A stretch of DNA of 64,000 nt from Mytilus galloprovincialis (Eukaryota; Mollusca; Bivalvia; Mytilida; Mytilidae). The stretch covers positions 50,216,872 through 50,280,871 of the forward strand of contig NC_134844.1 of the NCBI RefSeq assembly GCF_965363235.1, given 5' to 3'. Of this stretch, positions 51,101 through 60,725 are shown in pieces; the stretch's first letter is position 1; each line of letters begins with the position of its first letter. Made by a program: the position numbers and the translations under genes. The notes beneath the pieces were generated by a model. It was not told the DNA's origin. It did no database searches and saw only the letters and a list, made by a program, of their open reading frames with translations.

Positions 51101-54100
51101 TTTCAGAGTTATAAGCCAAAATCTATATTTTACCCCTATGTTCTATTTTAAGCCATGGCGCCCATCTTGTTTGGCTGGCCGGGTCAACGGACACATTTTT
51201 CAAACTACATACCCTAATAACGATTGTGAACAAGTTTGGTTAAATTTGACTTAGTAGTTTCAGAGGAGAAGATTTTTGTAAAAGATTACAAAAATTTACG
51301 AAAAATTGTTGAAAATTGACTATAAAGGGCAATAACTCCTTAAGGGGTCAATTGACCATTTTGATCATGTTGACTTATTTGTAGATCTTACTTTACTGAA
51401 CATTATTGCTGTTCACAGTTTACCTCTATCTAAAATAATATTAAGGAGTTATTGCCCTTTATAATCAATTTTTAACCATTTTTCGTAAATCTTACTAATC
51501 TTTTACAAAAATCTTCTCTTCTGAAACTACTTGGCCAAATTCAACCAAACTTGGCTATAATCATCATTCCGGTATCTAGTTAAAACAAGAGGCTCAAGAG
51601 CCTGTCTCGCTCACCTTGGTCTATGTGCATACATGTATTAAACAAAGCCCAAGTCTGAGAAAACGAAAAACGGGATCCGTTGGGATCCCAATGAAATCTC
51701 GATGAAATTGTCGGGATAAGCATCTGGAGTTGTGATCCCATCGGGATAATTATCTGAAACTGGGATCCCATTCGGGATAACTGTCTGAAGCCGGGATTCC
51801 AGTCCACTGAAGCGACACCTACCAGAAAATATATTTTAGGCTCTCTCGGGAGTTTACCACAATATGACGACGAAAGACAGTGTGTACCTAATAAATCCCA
51901 CCAAATTTTACATTATTGAAATCTAAAATACCGCAGACTTCCGAAAAACATAACATTTATCCTAAACACCCGAGAGTGCTAAAAATTTATTTTCCGGTAG
52001 TTGTCGCTTTAGTACTTTTATTTTCAAATGTAGGGCCTCGATTTGCTCTATTTCAGAAATTTCGAGTTTGTTTTAAGGATTACAATAATTATAGAGGTTT
52101 CTTAAGGTAATAAATTTATGTCATTGAAGAGATAATTCAAGTGGGAACAGATTAAATATTCAGATCACAAAGTAAGTGAAAGTCTTAGAAAAATTTTACA
52201 GCAATAATTTGAAGCATTTTCGCAAATGAGCTTCCTCCCTTGTGTTTTTTAGGGGTTCCTATGGATAGTAAACCCGGCAATTGTAACAAACTGTGCCAAC
52301 AGATTGCATGCAGATATTCCAATTACCTTAATTTACTCAGCAATACTAGTTGGAAGTACAGAGACAGCAAATTAATTTACAGAAAGGAGAACTTGACATG
52401 TATCCTTTTGCATAAATAATCCAGGAATCCCAGTGGCAGTGCAATTTGAATTGGTGCATGTATATCCTGCTGGGATTTATTTTTGGGATCCTGCTTTTTT
52501 TCCGGGAATCTGAGTATATTTTAATCAAAATCCCAGTATATTTCCACTGGGATTTACATTGGGATCCTGTTTCTTTTACGGGAATCCTGAAATTTTATCC
52601 CAGTATATTTACATCGGGATCTTGCTTCTTTTGCAGGAATCCTGAAATTTTATCCAAGTGGAATTAGGTGGTATCCCAATTGAAATCCCACAATATCCCA
52701 GTGGTATATTTCCACAGGGATTTACATCGGGATTCCCGTTTCTTTTGGGGGATTCCCGAAATTTAATCCCGGTTGAATTAGGTGGGTTCCCATTTGGAAT
52801 CCAATAAAAATTCCAGCCGGAATTCCAGTGGAATCCCAGATTTATTTTCTCTTGGGAAGACACTGATGGATTCATGACAAAATTGTGTTTTGATGATGGT
52901 GATGTGTTTGTAGATCTTACTTTACTGAACATTCTTGCTACTGACAATTTTCTCTATCTATAACAAACTTGGCCTTTTAGTTACAAAGGAAAATATTTTG
53001 TAAAAATTACACAAATTTACCAAATTAATGACAATTGTTAAAAATTTACTATATAGGGCAATAACTCCTTAAGGGGTCAACTGACGGTTTGGGAGGTAAT
53101 CTTAATATATTGAGGTAATCAAAACATAGTATCTTTGGATTAACTCTCTTACACTGCTTCAAAATTATGTATAAAGAAATGTTGCTACATATTCATCATG
53201 CCTAAATGACTATATAGTCTTGATTTCACCAAGTACAGGTGTTGATTTGACTAGGTATTGATTTGACCATACTGGATGCCATTTAACAAACATATTTAAC
53301 CAGGTGCGGATTTGACTAGGTTAGTAGGTATTGATTTGACCAGCATACTGGGTGCCCTAACAAATGAAAAAACATGTTTAGCCAGGTGCTGATTTGACTA
53401 GATTGATTTTGATGCACACCAGACATGGTGTTAATATTTTACACACAACAATGAGGTCTGACGGGTCAATATGTACATGTATTGTTAATAGAAGAAATTT
53501 AGACTAATATTCAGTTTCCTTGATAATATGTATGCAGTTTATACATGCTGAAATAATAATCTTCATGATCTTATGTAGTTAAAATGTGTAACCATATGAA
53601 ATACCAATTTGTGTTCATAAGATTTCCTAAATTGTTTAAAATACTTGATCCAAACATGATAACTTTAGTGCATGTACCTTTGGTCTCTTTCCTTTATCAG
53701 ATTAACTGTTTCGATCCATACTGACATGATTGGTCATTAATTGTATTTTAAATTAATTGATTACCTATCAATATGTTAAACATTGACATGATTGATAAAG
53801 GGTACCTTTATTTTTTTTTTTTAATTTAATAAAATTTTCATTATCTGCGTAATTTAAGATGCCACGCTGAAAGAAATCTGCAGGCATTGGAAGAAGGCCA
53901 AAGTACCTTTATAGGAAAAAGGAGCATAAAATTTGCAAGTTTAATTTGTCAACATGCAATACATGTATGCTGTGGATTCATTATTATTCGTTGGATACCA
54001 ATTTTTTTTGTTTCTTGGGTACAGCTTAGGGACGACATGATGAAGCATTATTCTTCAGCATTAGAAATGCAAATAACTCAGTGACCTACATGTATGCATA

Positions 54101-54295
54101 AATTAAAGGATATTGCAGTAAACTTAATTCATTGGTATTCCAAAGTCAGTTAGATATTTAAATGTTCCAAAGTCAGTTAGATATTTAAATGTTATCATGT
54201 TGAAAAATAAACTTACCAATTTTGAGCTTCTGTTCTTTTTTCATATGACTGTTCTTAGGCCTTCGTCCCAAACGGGATTTCTTTCGGTGAGGCAT
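40659..54295 (-). CDS. Unrecognised host gene with triplicated exon and C-terminal 9-residue repeats (whole gene, 6 coding exons)
   Basis: Exons 54217-54295, 50161-50262, 47892-47990, 46791-46889, 44266-44370 and 40659-42112 join to 1938 nt, 645 residues plus stop. All junctions are phase 1 with GT/AG ends. The protein starts with a basic segment (MPHRKKSRLGRRPKN). Three homologous repeats of about 33 residues follow, each containing a LITS-type motif, then K-LEC and D-N. After an acidic linker comes a block of about 250 residues (GKYHKFWNIP to FPGYYSNKP). A Cys-rich motif (SSYCTLL, ERCKSCQVYRKSL, then basic) leads into a helical segment and about 19 nine-residue repeats. The Cys-then-YR-then-basic-helix layout recalls bivalve-expanded uncharacterised proteins, but I cannot name a family or function. 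The first ATG is 2 nt inside a phase-1-compatible exon, so a further coding exon upstream is possible. Confidence 0.8.
40680..41215 (-). repeat. 27-bp coding minisatellite (about 19 units)
   Basis: Tandem 27-bp units encode variants of L/S-Q-V-N-E-I-E-K-K in the last exon of the unrecognised gene. All but one unit keep the frame at exactly nine residues; one has eight, which stays in phase. Codons vary between units, so the array is not a recent expansion. The long open frame on the opposite strand (40676-41239) is only the mirror of this array. Confidence 0.9.
42160..42369 (-). mobile_element. MITE X copy 4, next to the terminal exon of the unrecognised gene
   Basis: 210 bp with intact termini, reverse orientation. 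It begins 48 bp upstream (in transcript direction) of the terminal exon's acceptor. Confidence 0.86.
42880..43300 (+). repeat. Dispersed repeat A, near-complete copy
   Basis: From gatgagttaagcctttttca through gtgcctgtcccaagtcagga and gggaccttttatagctcac to agttgtctcattggcaatca and taccacatcttc. Intron of the unrecognised gene. Confidence 0.75.
44266..44370 (-). CDS. Unrecognised gene: acidic linker exon
   Basis: 105 nt, phase 1-1. It encodes LLDNHIVEDTVTDEVCLHEN and then HQLVAENIKVAHVE. The acceptor is TTTTTTCAG and the donor is G|GTTAAT. It is not homologous to the triplicated exons but has the same phase. The pogo-like element N begins 44 bp upstream of it in transcript direction. Confidence 0.8.
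44753..45045 (+). repeat. Dispersed repeat C, copy 2 (inside element N)
   Basis: Nearly identical to copy 1 from aaacaagaatgtgtcctcag to cgtaggtggggcatt, including the gacggacg stretch. It lies inside the pogo-like element N. Confidence 0.86.
45770..45932 (-). mobile_element. Element F, copy 2 (inside element N)
   Basis: Reverse orientation, from AGAGGCGGATTTAGGAG to TTTCTGGATCCGCCACT, with the same interior motifs. A solo end (ctggatccgccactgc) is seen at about 39158. Confidence 0.82.
46791..46889 (-). CDS. Unrecognised gene: duplicated exon, copy 3
   Basis: 99 nt, phase 1-1. It encodes HMVRERPTDTLITPSD, then ISVKLECPDNDVLDTD. It differs from copy 2 at only a few residues. It has the same donor context (GATG|GTAAAATT) and acceptor context (AG|TACACATG). 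Confidence 0.88.
47282..47862. mobile_element. Element O1, 581 bp, TA-flanked, with central hairpin
   Basis: Termini AAGGAGTAGGTTCGGTAAGG and CCTTATCGAACATACTCCTT, with TA on both sides (47280-47281, 47863-47864). The inner side of each terminus carries gggccatatttggcccc-like sequence. A central inverted repeat spans 47508-47624. No coding frame. Intron of the unrecognised gene, adjoining duplicated exon copy 2. Confidence 0.83.
47892..47990 (-). CDS. Unrecognised gene: duplicated exon, copy 2
   Basis: 99 nt, phase 1-1. It encodes HMVSERPTETLITSSD, then ISVKLECPDNEIQDTD. It is very similar to copy 3, and flanking intron sequence is also shared. The 581-bp element O1 ends about 30 bp from its donor. 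Confidence 0.88.
48164..48308. repeat. Near-perfect hairpin element, 145 bp
   Basis: Arms of about 60 bp (aatgactgtaatattttttc...gtggtgcacactg) are almost exact reverse complements. The loop aataacgcgcgtagcgggttatt is itself a stem. Intron of the unrecognised gene. Confidence 0.92.
48390..48970. mobile_element. Element O2, 581 bp, same termini as O1, different hairpin
   Basis: Termini AAGGAGTAGGTCCGGTAAGG and TACTGAACCTACTCCT are TA-flanked. A central inverted repeat spans 48616-48735, at the same offset as in O1. Outside the termini, similarity to O1 is weak. Confidence 0.82.
50161..50262 (-). CDS. Unrecognised gene: duplicated exon, copy 1
   Basis: 102 nt, phase 1-1. It encodes RMISEGSKDRLITSTN and then SSLKLECYADNEFHDTD. 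It is homologous to the exons at 47892 and 46791 but the most diverged, with one extra codon. The donor GTAAATTT follows GATACTGATG, as in both other copies. Confidence 0.85.
50597..51577 (+). repeat. Dispersed repeat E, copy 2, with an inverted end
   Basis: Starts gaggctcttaagagcctgtg. Its right part (about 51225-51345, with aaagggcaataactcctta) is repeated inverted at 51450-51570 (aaggagttattgccctttat). This forms a long foldback with a roughly 100-bp spacer. Confidence 0.78.
51648..52856. mobile_element. Element Q, 1209 bp, with gggatccc-rich ends, inserted in repeat E
   Basis: Imperfect terminal inverted repeats (CCCAAGTCTGAGAAAACG and TTTATTTTCTCTTGGG) are flanked by a 3-bp duplication aag (51645-51647 and 52857-52859). 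Both ends are built of irregular units around gggatcc with aaatccc or ggaatcc. The reading frames over these units are artefacts. A second element R lies inside. Confidence 0.75.
51808..52021. mobile_element. Inverted-repeat element R, about 214 bp, inside Q
   Basis: Arms gaagcgacacctaccagaaa...gctctctcggg and cccgagagtgct...ttccggtagttgtcgcttta are inverted repeats of about 45 bp enclosing about 120 bp. Confidence 0.72.
53235..53410 (+). repeat. Short tandem duplication, about 85-bp unit
   Basis: Two-and-a-bit copies containing gatttgactaggtattgatttgac-like sequence, tactgg-tgcc and ccaggtg. A 25-bp doublet (aagtcagttagatatttaaatg) lies at 54144-54194. Confidence 0.75.
53411..54216. other. 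Intron 1 (of coding part) of the unrecognised gene, left portion
   Basis: Anonymous apart from an end of element U (53970-54030: gtggattcattattattcgt) and the 25-bp doublet. Confidence 0.5.
54217..54295 (-). CDS. Unrecognised gene: first identified coding exon
   Basis: 79 nt of CDS, with the ATG at 54293-54295. It encodes MPHRKKSRLGRRPKNSHM and a lysine-rich tail, and ends G|GTAAGTTT. An acceptor (TTTATTGTAG) lies 2 nt before the ATG, so at least one exon, probably 5' UTR, lies upstream. The very basic N-terminus could be a nuclear localisation or DNA-binding tail (inference). Confidence 0.75.
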
Positions 54296-54479
54296 TCCTA
54301 CAATAAATAAAATTATAATCAGTAACATTGAAAACTTATTATGCTTCTAGACTATAAACATGATAAATAGGTCTTCAACTCTTGTTTTAATGTTGCTTTA
54401 TGGCTTCTTTACTTTAACAAACTAATAGCCATGGTAAATTGATTGATTTGTTTTAAATTGTGGACAAACTTGCCTTTTT

Positions 54480-55230
54480 CAAAATTTTCATTTTGGAGCC
54501 TTCATGAGGTAAATCCCCCACAAATGGGGACAGTTGGCAGTATGCTGGTATATCATAGTATTACAAAGTATACAAAGCTAAAATACAAAAGAATGTTTTG
54601 ATTAATGCTATCTGGAAAACAAACTATTCATCTGAATTAAACCCAAGCACAACATAAATTGACTCAAAATTTCCATTTGGGAGTCTTCATCATGGGGAAA
54701 TCCCTACACAAATTGGGACAGTTGGGCAGTATCAGAGGCGGATTTAGGAGGGGCCCAGGGGGTCCAGTCTCCCCTTTTTGGGAAAAAATTTGGTTGCTTA
54801 TATAGGGAATCACTGAAGCGTGACTGGAGCGTGCCCCCTCTTAGGGAGTCAGTGGGCCCCCACTGATGAAAATTTCTAGATCCTCCTGGCAGTTTGTACA
54901 TTTTCATGCTGGAATATCATATGATATATCATTACAAAGTAAACATCAGTACAAAGAAAAAATACAATAGAATGTTTTAATGCTATCTGGAAAACAAACT
55001 ATTCATCTGAATTAAACCTAAGCACAACATAAATTGACTCAAAATTTAGATCGGCCATTTTGGAGCCTTCATGAGGTAAACAGGTAAATCCCCACAAATG
55101 GGGACAGTTGGCAGTATGCTGGTATATGAAATTATGACAAAGTATACATCAGTACAAAGAAAAAATTATAAAAGAAAGTTTTAATGCTATCTGGAAAACC
55201 AACCATTCATCTGAATTTACCGATGCGCAA
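54480..55230 (+). repeat. Three tandem units of about 190 bp, the second interrupted by element F
   Basis: Each unit carries gagccttcatgaggtaaat, aatggggacagttggcagta, ttaatgctatctggaaaac and attcatctgaatt. Unit 2 is split at 54734-54892. Confidence 0.85.
54734..54892 (-). mobile_element. Element F, copy 3 (inserted in a tandem array)
   Basis: Reverse orientation, from AGAGGCGGATTTAGGAGG to AAATTTCTAGATCCTCC. It interrupts the second unit of the 190-bp array at 54480-55230. Confidence 0.8.
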
Positions 55231-56619
55231 AATAAATTGAGTCGGTCTAACAAACTTTTAACTCAATCGCGGTAAATTTCAGGTTTCATTTGTAAATTTA
55301 CGCTTATTAATTCACTAAACAAATTAAAGCTATTGTGTACATAAACAAACAATAATCAGTCAGAGCTCAGACATAAATAAGTCTGAATCTGCTTTTGACT
55401 CATAGAGGTCTAAATTTGTAAGTTTTAGGATTTGTCTCCCTTTAATGCAAGACAAAATATCGATTTTAATAAGTCAAATATTGTTAAGCAAGAAATGATT
55501 GACCAGAATCAAAAAGTTGGAAATATCGACTCCTACAATGTCCTACAAGTCGATAAGTTACCAAAATTGGTTAACTTCAAGACCCACGCATATTTATAAC
55601 CAGATGCTCCGCAGGGCGCAGCTTTATACGACCGCAGAGGTTGAACCCTGAACGGTTGGGGCAAGTATGGACACAACATTCAAGCTGGATTCAGCTCTAA
55701 ATTTGGATTGTGATTAAATAGTTGACACAGCATAGGTTTCTGACACAGAATGAATGTGGTCTAATGAACTTAAAATACTTTTTTTTCCTTTGAGCAATTC
55801 ACTATGCTGTTGAATATTAATCCTCTCAAAAAAATGTTTGAAGAAATTTTCTTTTTATTTATGAAATCTGAAATGAGAAAAATTTAACCCCCCCCCACCC
55901 CCATTTTTTTTTCACATCCCCCTTCCCCTTTTTCCAAAACTGATCTCAATTCAAATTTCTAATGGAGTTTGCAACAATAACTACTCATTTGAATACATCA
56001 TAAAATATTAAAATGTAACAAAAGGTGCTTGTTATAGGATATAAAGAACTAAATGGTGGCCCCGTTGCCGGCAATGCTATTTTTAGCAATTATCTCCTAA
56101 TAAGGCGTTTTCATTAAACTAATTATGGAAAATCTGTTGTTGTCTAATTGAAGCTCTATATCTATTTGTGATTTTACCGCACTCAAATATATATGGTCCC
56201 ATGGCTTTTCTTGGTGAATTTTGGGGTTTTTCACGATACCTGACGATTTCGCAGAAAATTTTCCCTAATTTTGAGCAACATAAAAAAATTATTTTCGGCA
56301 TTTCATACTATACATTTTAGGACAAATTTGTGCTTGCATGAAACTTCATTCATAATGCTTTCCAGAAGAAAAATTTATAAAAGATATAACAACCAATCAC
56401 AGAGAGCCATCTATTTTTATCTCTATGTCATGTTCCCTTCATAAAATGGCTGCGCCCATGTAATTTTATTTGGTACATTGTAACCTATCAATGAATGGTA
56501 AAGATTGTTTTAATTTATCAGTTGGTAGTGAAAGTGAATATACATTGTATATTGTATAAAACAATGATTTAAGTTGATTCAACTACTATTCTGGACAAAG
56601 AAAGATAACTCCAATCAAT

Positions 56620-56857
56620 TGAAAATTTCTTGCTATTGCACAATATTGTGCAATTAGATATTTCTTGCTATTGTGCAATACTGTGCAATTGAAAATATTT
56701 GCTATTGCACAATACTGTGCAATTGAAGATTTCTTGCTATTGTGCAATACTGTGCAATTGAAAATTTCTTGCTATTGCACAATACTGTGCAATTGAAGAT
56801 TTCTTGCTATTGCTGAATACTGTGCAATTGAAAATTTCTTGCTATTGCACAATACTT
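56620..56857 (+). repeat. Array of about seven 35-bp units, each a small hairpin
   Basis: Units close to aattgaaaatttcttgctat plus tgcacaatactgtgc. The core ttgcacaatactgtgcaa is palindromic, so the array could form a row of stem-loops. A single related unit occurs at about 5950-5990. Confidence 0.9.
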
Positions 56858-56992
56858 AATATAATAATTTTGGATCCTGATTTGAACCAACTTGAAAACT
56901 GGGCCCATAATCAAAAATCTAAGTACATGTTTAGATTCAGCATATCAAAAAAGCTCAAGAATTCAATTTTTGTTAAAATCAAACTTAGTTTA

Positions 56993-57842
56993 CAGGCCAT
57001 TCATTAAGAGGCGGTACCCGGTACTTTTACCCTCCTGTCAGGGGTACTACTTGTACAAGTGTATTTTATTTACTTGAAGAAGTAAAAAAATATATACACA
57101 TATAAGTAAATTTGTAGGATACTTATACAAGTGAATTTTATTTACTTGTATAGGTAAAAAAAAAAATTGGCTTAGTTATGTCCCTTAGGCATTCAGAATT
57201 TTTTACTTGTATAAGTAAAAAAATCATCCTTTCTTCTTTTCTTGAATTCTTCAGATTTCTTTGCTGTAATAGAATTTTAAATTGTGTACCCTTTACAGAT
57301 GTCTTTACTATTCATTTAACTGTAATTTCATGGACAATTAAAATCCCATTTGTCTGTTATCTTCATAACACTGCTCATTTACAAGCCCCAAAGGAGCAAT
57401 TTTTGATTACCTTGCGCAAATATACAAGATCTTTGCTCAATCAGTTTCTTTGATGAATTAATGAGATGAAACATTGAACTTAAATGAAAAAATTTGAGCA
57501 AACCTGGGAAAAATCATTAAAGGCATGATTTTACATCTCAAAACTTGAGGATTTTTGTGGAATTGTAAGAAAAATTTACTTATACAAGTAAATTTTTTAG
57601 AAAATTAAGGGGAGATTATTCAAACATTATTTATTTACTTATATGTGTATATTTTTTTTTACTTCTTCAACTAAATAAAATACACTTGTACAAGTAGTAC
57701 CCCTGACTGATCATGCCTATGCTATTGACAAGTACCGCCTAAATGAAGGAATTTTTATATAAGATATTCATGGAATAAATTGAAAAGTACCACCTAGAAA
57801 CGTGGAAAGTACCAGTCAACATGAAAGATAATGAAACCCCTG
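56993..57842. mobile_element. Element S, 850 bp, inserted in K
   Basis: Termini CAGGCCATTCATT and AATGAAACCCCTG are flanked by a 6-bp duplication agttta (56987-56992 and 57843-57848). Inner gaggcggtac/gtaccgcct motifs are also inverted. K sequence continues directly across the site. Element L1 lies inside. Confidence 0.75.
57037..57707. mobile_element. Element L1, 671 bp, inserted in S
   Basis: About 75-bp terminal inverted repeats: GTCAGGGGTACTACTTGTAC followed by aagtgtattttatttacttg and tatacacatataagtaaat, mirrored at the right end. acttgta/ttacttgtataagta motifs recur throughout. No coding frame. Same termini as L2 at 10287. Confidence 0.85.
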
Positions 57843-59584
57843 AGTTTAATTTTGGACCTTTTGGACCTTAATGTACATGTAGACCAATTTGAAAACGGGA
57901 CTAAAAATTAAGAATCTACATACATAGTAAGATTTGGCATATCAAAGAACCCCAATTATTCAATTTTTGATGAAATCAAACAAAGTTTAATTTGGACCCG
58001 ATTTGGACCAACTTGAAAACTGGGCCAATAATCAAAAATCTAAGTACATTTTTAGATTCAGCATATCAAAGAACCCCAAGGATTCAATTTTTGTCAAAAT
58101 CAAACCAAGTTTAATTTTGGACCCTTTGGACCTTAATGTAGACCAATTTGAAAACTGGACCAAAAATTAAGAATCTACATACACAGTTAGATTCGGCATA
58201 TCAAAGAACCCCAATTATTCAATTTTTGATGAAATCATACTAAGTTCAATTTTGGACCCTTTGGGCCCCTTATTCCTAAACTATTGGGACCAAAACTCCC
58301 AAAATCAAACCCAACCTTCCTTTAGTGGTCATAAACCTTGTGTTTAAATTTCATAGATTTCTATTTACTTAAACTAAAGTTATGGTGCGAAAACCAAGAA
58401 TAATGCTTACTTGGGCCCCTAATTCCTAAACTGTTCAGACCTCAACTCCCAAAATCAATACCAACCTTCCTTTTGTGGTCATAAACCTTGTGTTTAAATT
58501 TCATTGATTTCTATTTACTTAAACTATAGTTATTGTGCGAAAACCAAGAATAATGCTTATTTGGGCCCTTTTTTGGCCCCTAATTCCTAAACTGTTAGAA
58601 CCAAAACTCCCAAAATCAATCCCAACCTTCCTTTTGTGGTCATAAACCTTGTGTCAAAATTTCATAGATTTCTATTTACTTAAACTTAAGTTATTGTGCG
58701 AAAACCAAGAAAATGCTTATTTGGGCCCTTTTTGGCCCCTAATTCCTAAAATGTTGGGATCAAAACTCCCAAAATCAATCCCAACCTTCCTTTTGTGGTC
58801 ATAAACCTTGTGTTAAAATTTCATAGATTTCTATTCACTTTTACTAAAGTTAGAGTGCGAAAACTAAAAGTATCCGAAGTATTCGAACGACGACGACGCC
58901 AACGTGATAGCAATATACGACGAAAACTTAAAATTTTTGCGGTCGTATAAAAAGGTCATGCATCTAAATCAAATAATGACAATATTGAAAGCCAATGCTT
59001 TGTCTTCTTAAGAAAAATATGAATGAGAGGCTAAAAAATGGGGGAATCATGTTAATTAACCTTACAATGCAACCACCTGGATCCACACTTAATGAGGTAA
59101 AACATCTGTGTTTAGTAAGGATGTTCAATTAGATAATTAAATATAGATAGCTCAAGTCCTTGTGAACTCTCAGACAGGTTTTTGCTGTCATAGGTGGTGT
59201 ACTTTGGCCACCAAGTCAAGTTAAGTTTTTTCATCAACTTAAATAGACCTAAACAAGTCTGTCATTTTCTGACTTAGATAAGTCTAAAATTGAAAACACA
59301 TTTTTATAATAAATACATGTTTTGACTTCTTTAAGTCAAAAACAGAAATTGACTTGTTTATGTCTGAGCTCTGACTGATAATTAACATTTTTAATCTTAT
59401 TGTATTATACTTATCGATATATAAAACTCCTTAATTAGCCACATACATTTGTAGGTTAAAAAATTGTTATTATTTTGCACCTCATTTGTAACAACGGCGG
59501 ATCGTCCTTCTGGTCTAATACAGTCCGTGTGCCAGCGGATCTCCTTGGACACAGTTTTAATACAATTTAACTGGCCAGTACGGA

Positions 59585-60100
59585 GAGTGACCAATCTCTG
59601 TGTTATAGAAAGATATTAATGCTGTAGAAAAAGTGCAGATGAGAGCAACTAAATTAATTCCTGATATACAACATTTAAGCTATGACAAATGCATGTATGA
59701 AGACAGATTAAAAATAAACTACCTCCCCTAACCATTGCTAACTCACAGAAGGTGAAGAGGTGATATGATACAAGCTTTCAAAATATTAAAATATTAAAAG
59801 GAATCGAAGATGTATCTTATGAAATGATGAAACATTTTTTACTGTCATCAGTACAAATACCAGTGGGCATAATTGGAAATTAGCAAAACCTAGATGTAAA
59901 TGTAATGTTCACTTCTTTTCGATTAAGACATTTCTCACAACGAATTATTAATGATTGGAATAACCTACTAGTTGAAGTTATTTCATCAAAAACTGTGGAA
60001 GCCTTTAAAATTAGTATAAAATGTCATTGGGAGTCAGTCATGTATCAGTTAAGGTTCATCATACATGTAACAAATGGACAAATATGGCCGATTTTTTAAC
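59585..60100 (+). pseudogene. CR1-like LINE, 3' end of ORF2 only, 5'-truncated
   Basis: Reads, with frame changes, as the C-terminal part of a CR1-type reverse transcriptase: VEKVQMRATKLIPDIQHLSY, GDMIQAFKILK, then FTSFRLRHFSQRIINDWNNL and SSKTVEAFKISI. There are at least two stops or shifts before 59880. The start at 59585 is abrupt, consistent with 5' truncation. Confidence 0.85.
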
Positions 60101-60725
60101 TCAAAAATTACTCTGTGTGCAGACTTACCTGTGCAGTTTGGAAATTTTTTAGGCCTACATGTAGCATCCACTAGATATATAAAAGTTTAATGTATTTTGC
60201 ATATCAGAAAGATGAAATTTTTTTTTAGATTTTATTGGGCATTTTTCCCTTTCTGTAGAAGGTGTAAAAATAAACTAAGTTGGTATACAACTTTGAGATC
60301 CTCCCTCTAATGTAAGAACTGGTTTGTCTTGATTGATTGTCCTTAATAGGCATGGACAATAGATATCTACACATTTATAGGTGAGTTAAAGAGTTTATCT
60401 GGAAATGCCCATCAAAATTCAAAAACGATTTTATCTTTTTGGAACACAAAAAGCATTTTAACTTTCATATATTTAGTTAGTCCAAATAATTATGACGTCT
60501 TGAAAGGCTATTATATTTTTTTTTCTTTGACGCCTTACGTCGAAGTAAAGCGTCAAAGAAAAAAATTATAATAGCCTTTCAAGACGTCATAATTATTTGG
60601 ACTAATATTTAGTGGATGCCAGGCCTTAACACTTTCCAAACTTCACAGGTAAGTCTGTACACTGAGTAGCTTTAGAGGTGAAAATACGGCCATATTTGTC
60701 CATTTGTTATGATGAACCTTAAGAA
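60049..60725. repeat. Large inverted repeat with about 120-bp arms around hairpin Z
   Basis: Left arm 60049-60175 (ttaaggttcatcatac, caaatggacaaatatggccg, cagacttacctgtg) is repeated inverted at 60606-60725. The left arm starts in the last codons of the CR1-like LINE fragment. Confidence 0.8.
60477..60605. repeat. Hairpin element Z, 129 bp
   Basis: Arms ttagtccaaataattatgac...gctattataa and complement, with a cgccttacgtcgaagtaaagcg centre. A solo arm of the same sequence (tagtccaaataattatgacg...) lies at about 62073-62111. Confidence 0.9.

Larger units (their letters stand above)
51588..53095 (+). repeat. Dispersed repeat E, copy 3, split by element Q
   Basis: Starts aagaggctcaagagcctgtc, is interrupted at 51648-52856 by Q, and resumes gacactgatggattcatgac. 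It stops after ctccttaaggggtcaactga. Confidence 0.78.
55597..58952 (+). repeat. Repeat K, 3.36 kb including an inserted element, with several internal tandem arrays
   Basis: Left end cagatgctccgcagggcgca then tttatacgaccgca; right end tgcggtcgtataaa, its inverse. Inside are a 35-bp hairpin array (56620-56857), roughly 130-bp units with tttggacc and caacttgaaaactggg (56876-56990, 57843-58255), and four roughly 155-bp units with cccctaattcctaaactgtt and tttgtggtcataaaccttgt (58258-58862). Non-coding. Element S is inserted at 56993. Confidence 0.75.
55355..59379. mobile_element. Element T, about 4.0 kb, outermost of a four-level nest
   Basis: Termini ATCAGTCAGAGCTCAGACAT...AAGTC and their complement (gacttgtttatgtctgagct ctgactgat) bound the region. 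gactt/aagtc motifs repeat inside both ends. Element K fills most of it. No transposase frame is visible. Confidence 0.65.

Noticed and set aside
51580-52947. Minus-strand frames over element Q
   Set aside because: Products of gggatcc/ggaatccc units; no real protein features.
59397-59594. 65-residue minus-strand frame, less AT-rich than its surroundings, checked as an exon or tRNA
   Set aside because: No tRNA fold or box A/B pattern, and no convincing splice sites. It could be a 5' UTR exon of the minus-strand gene, but nothing shows it.
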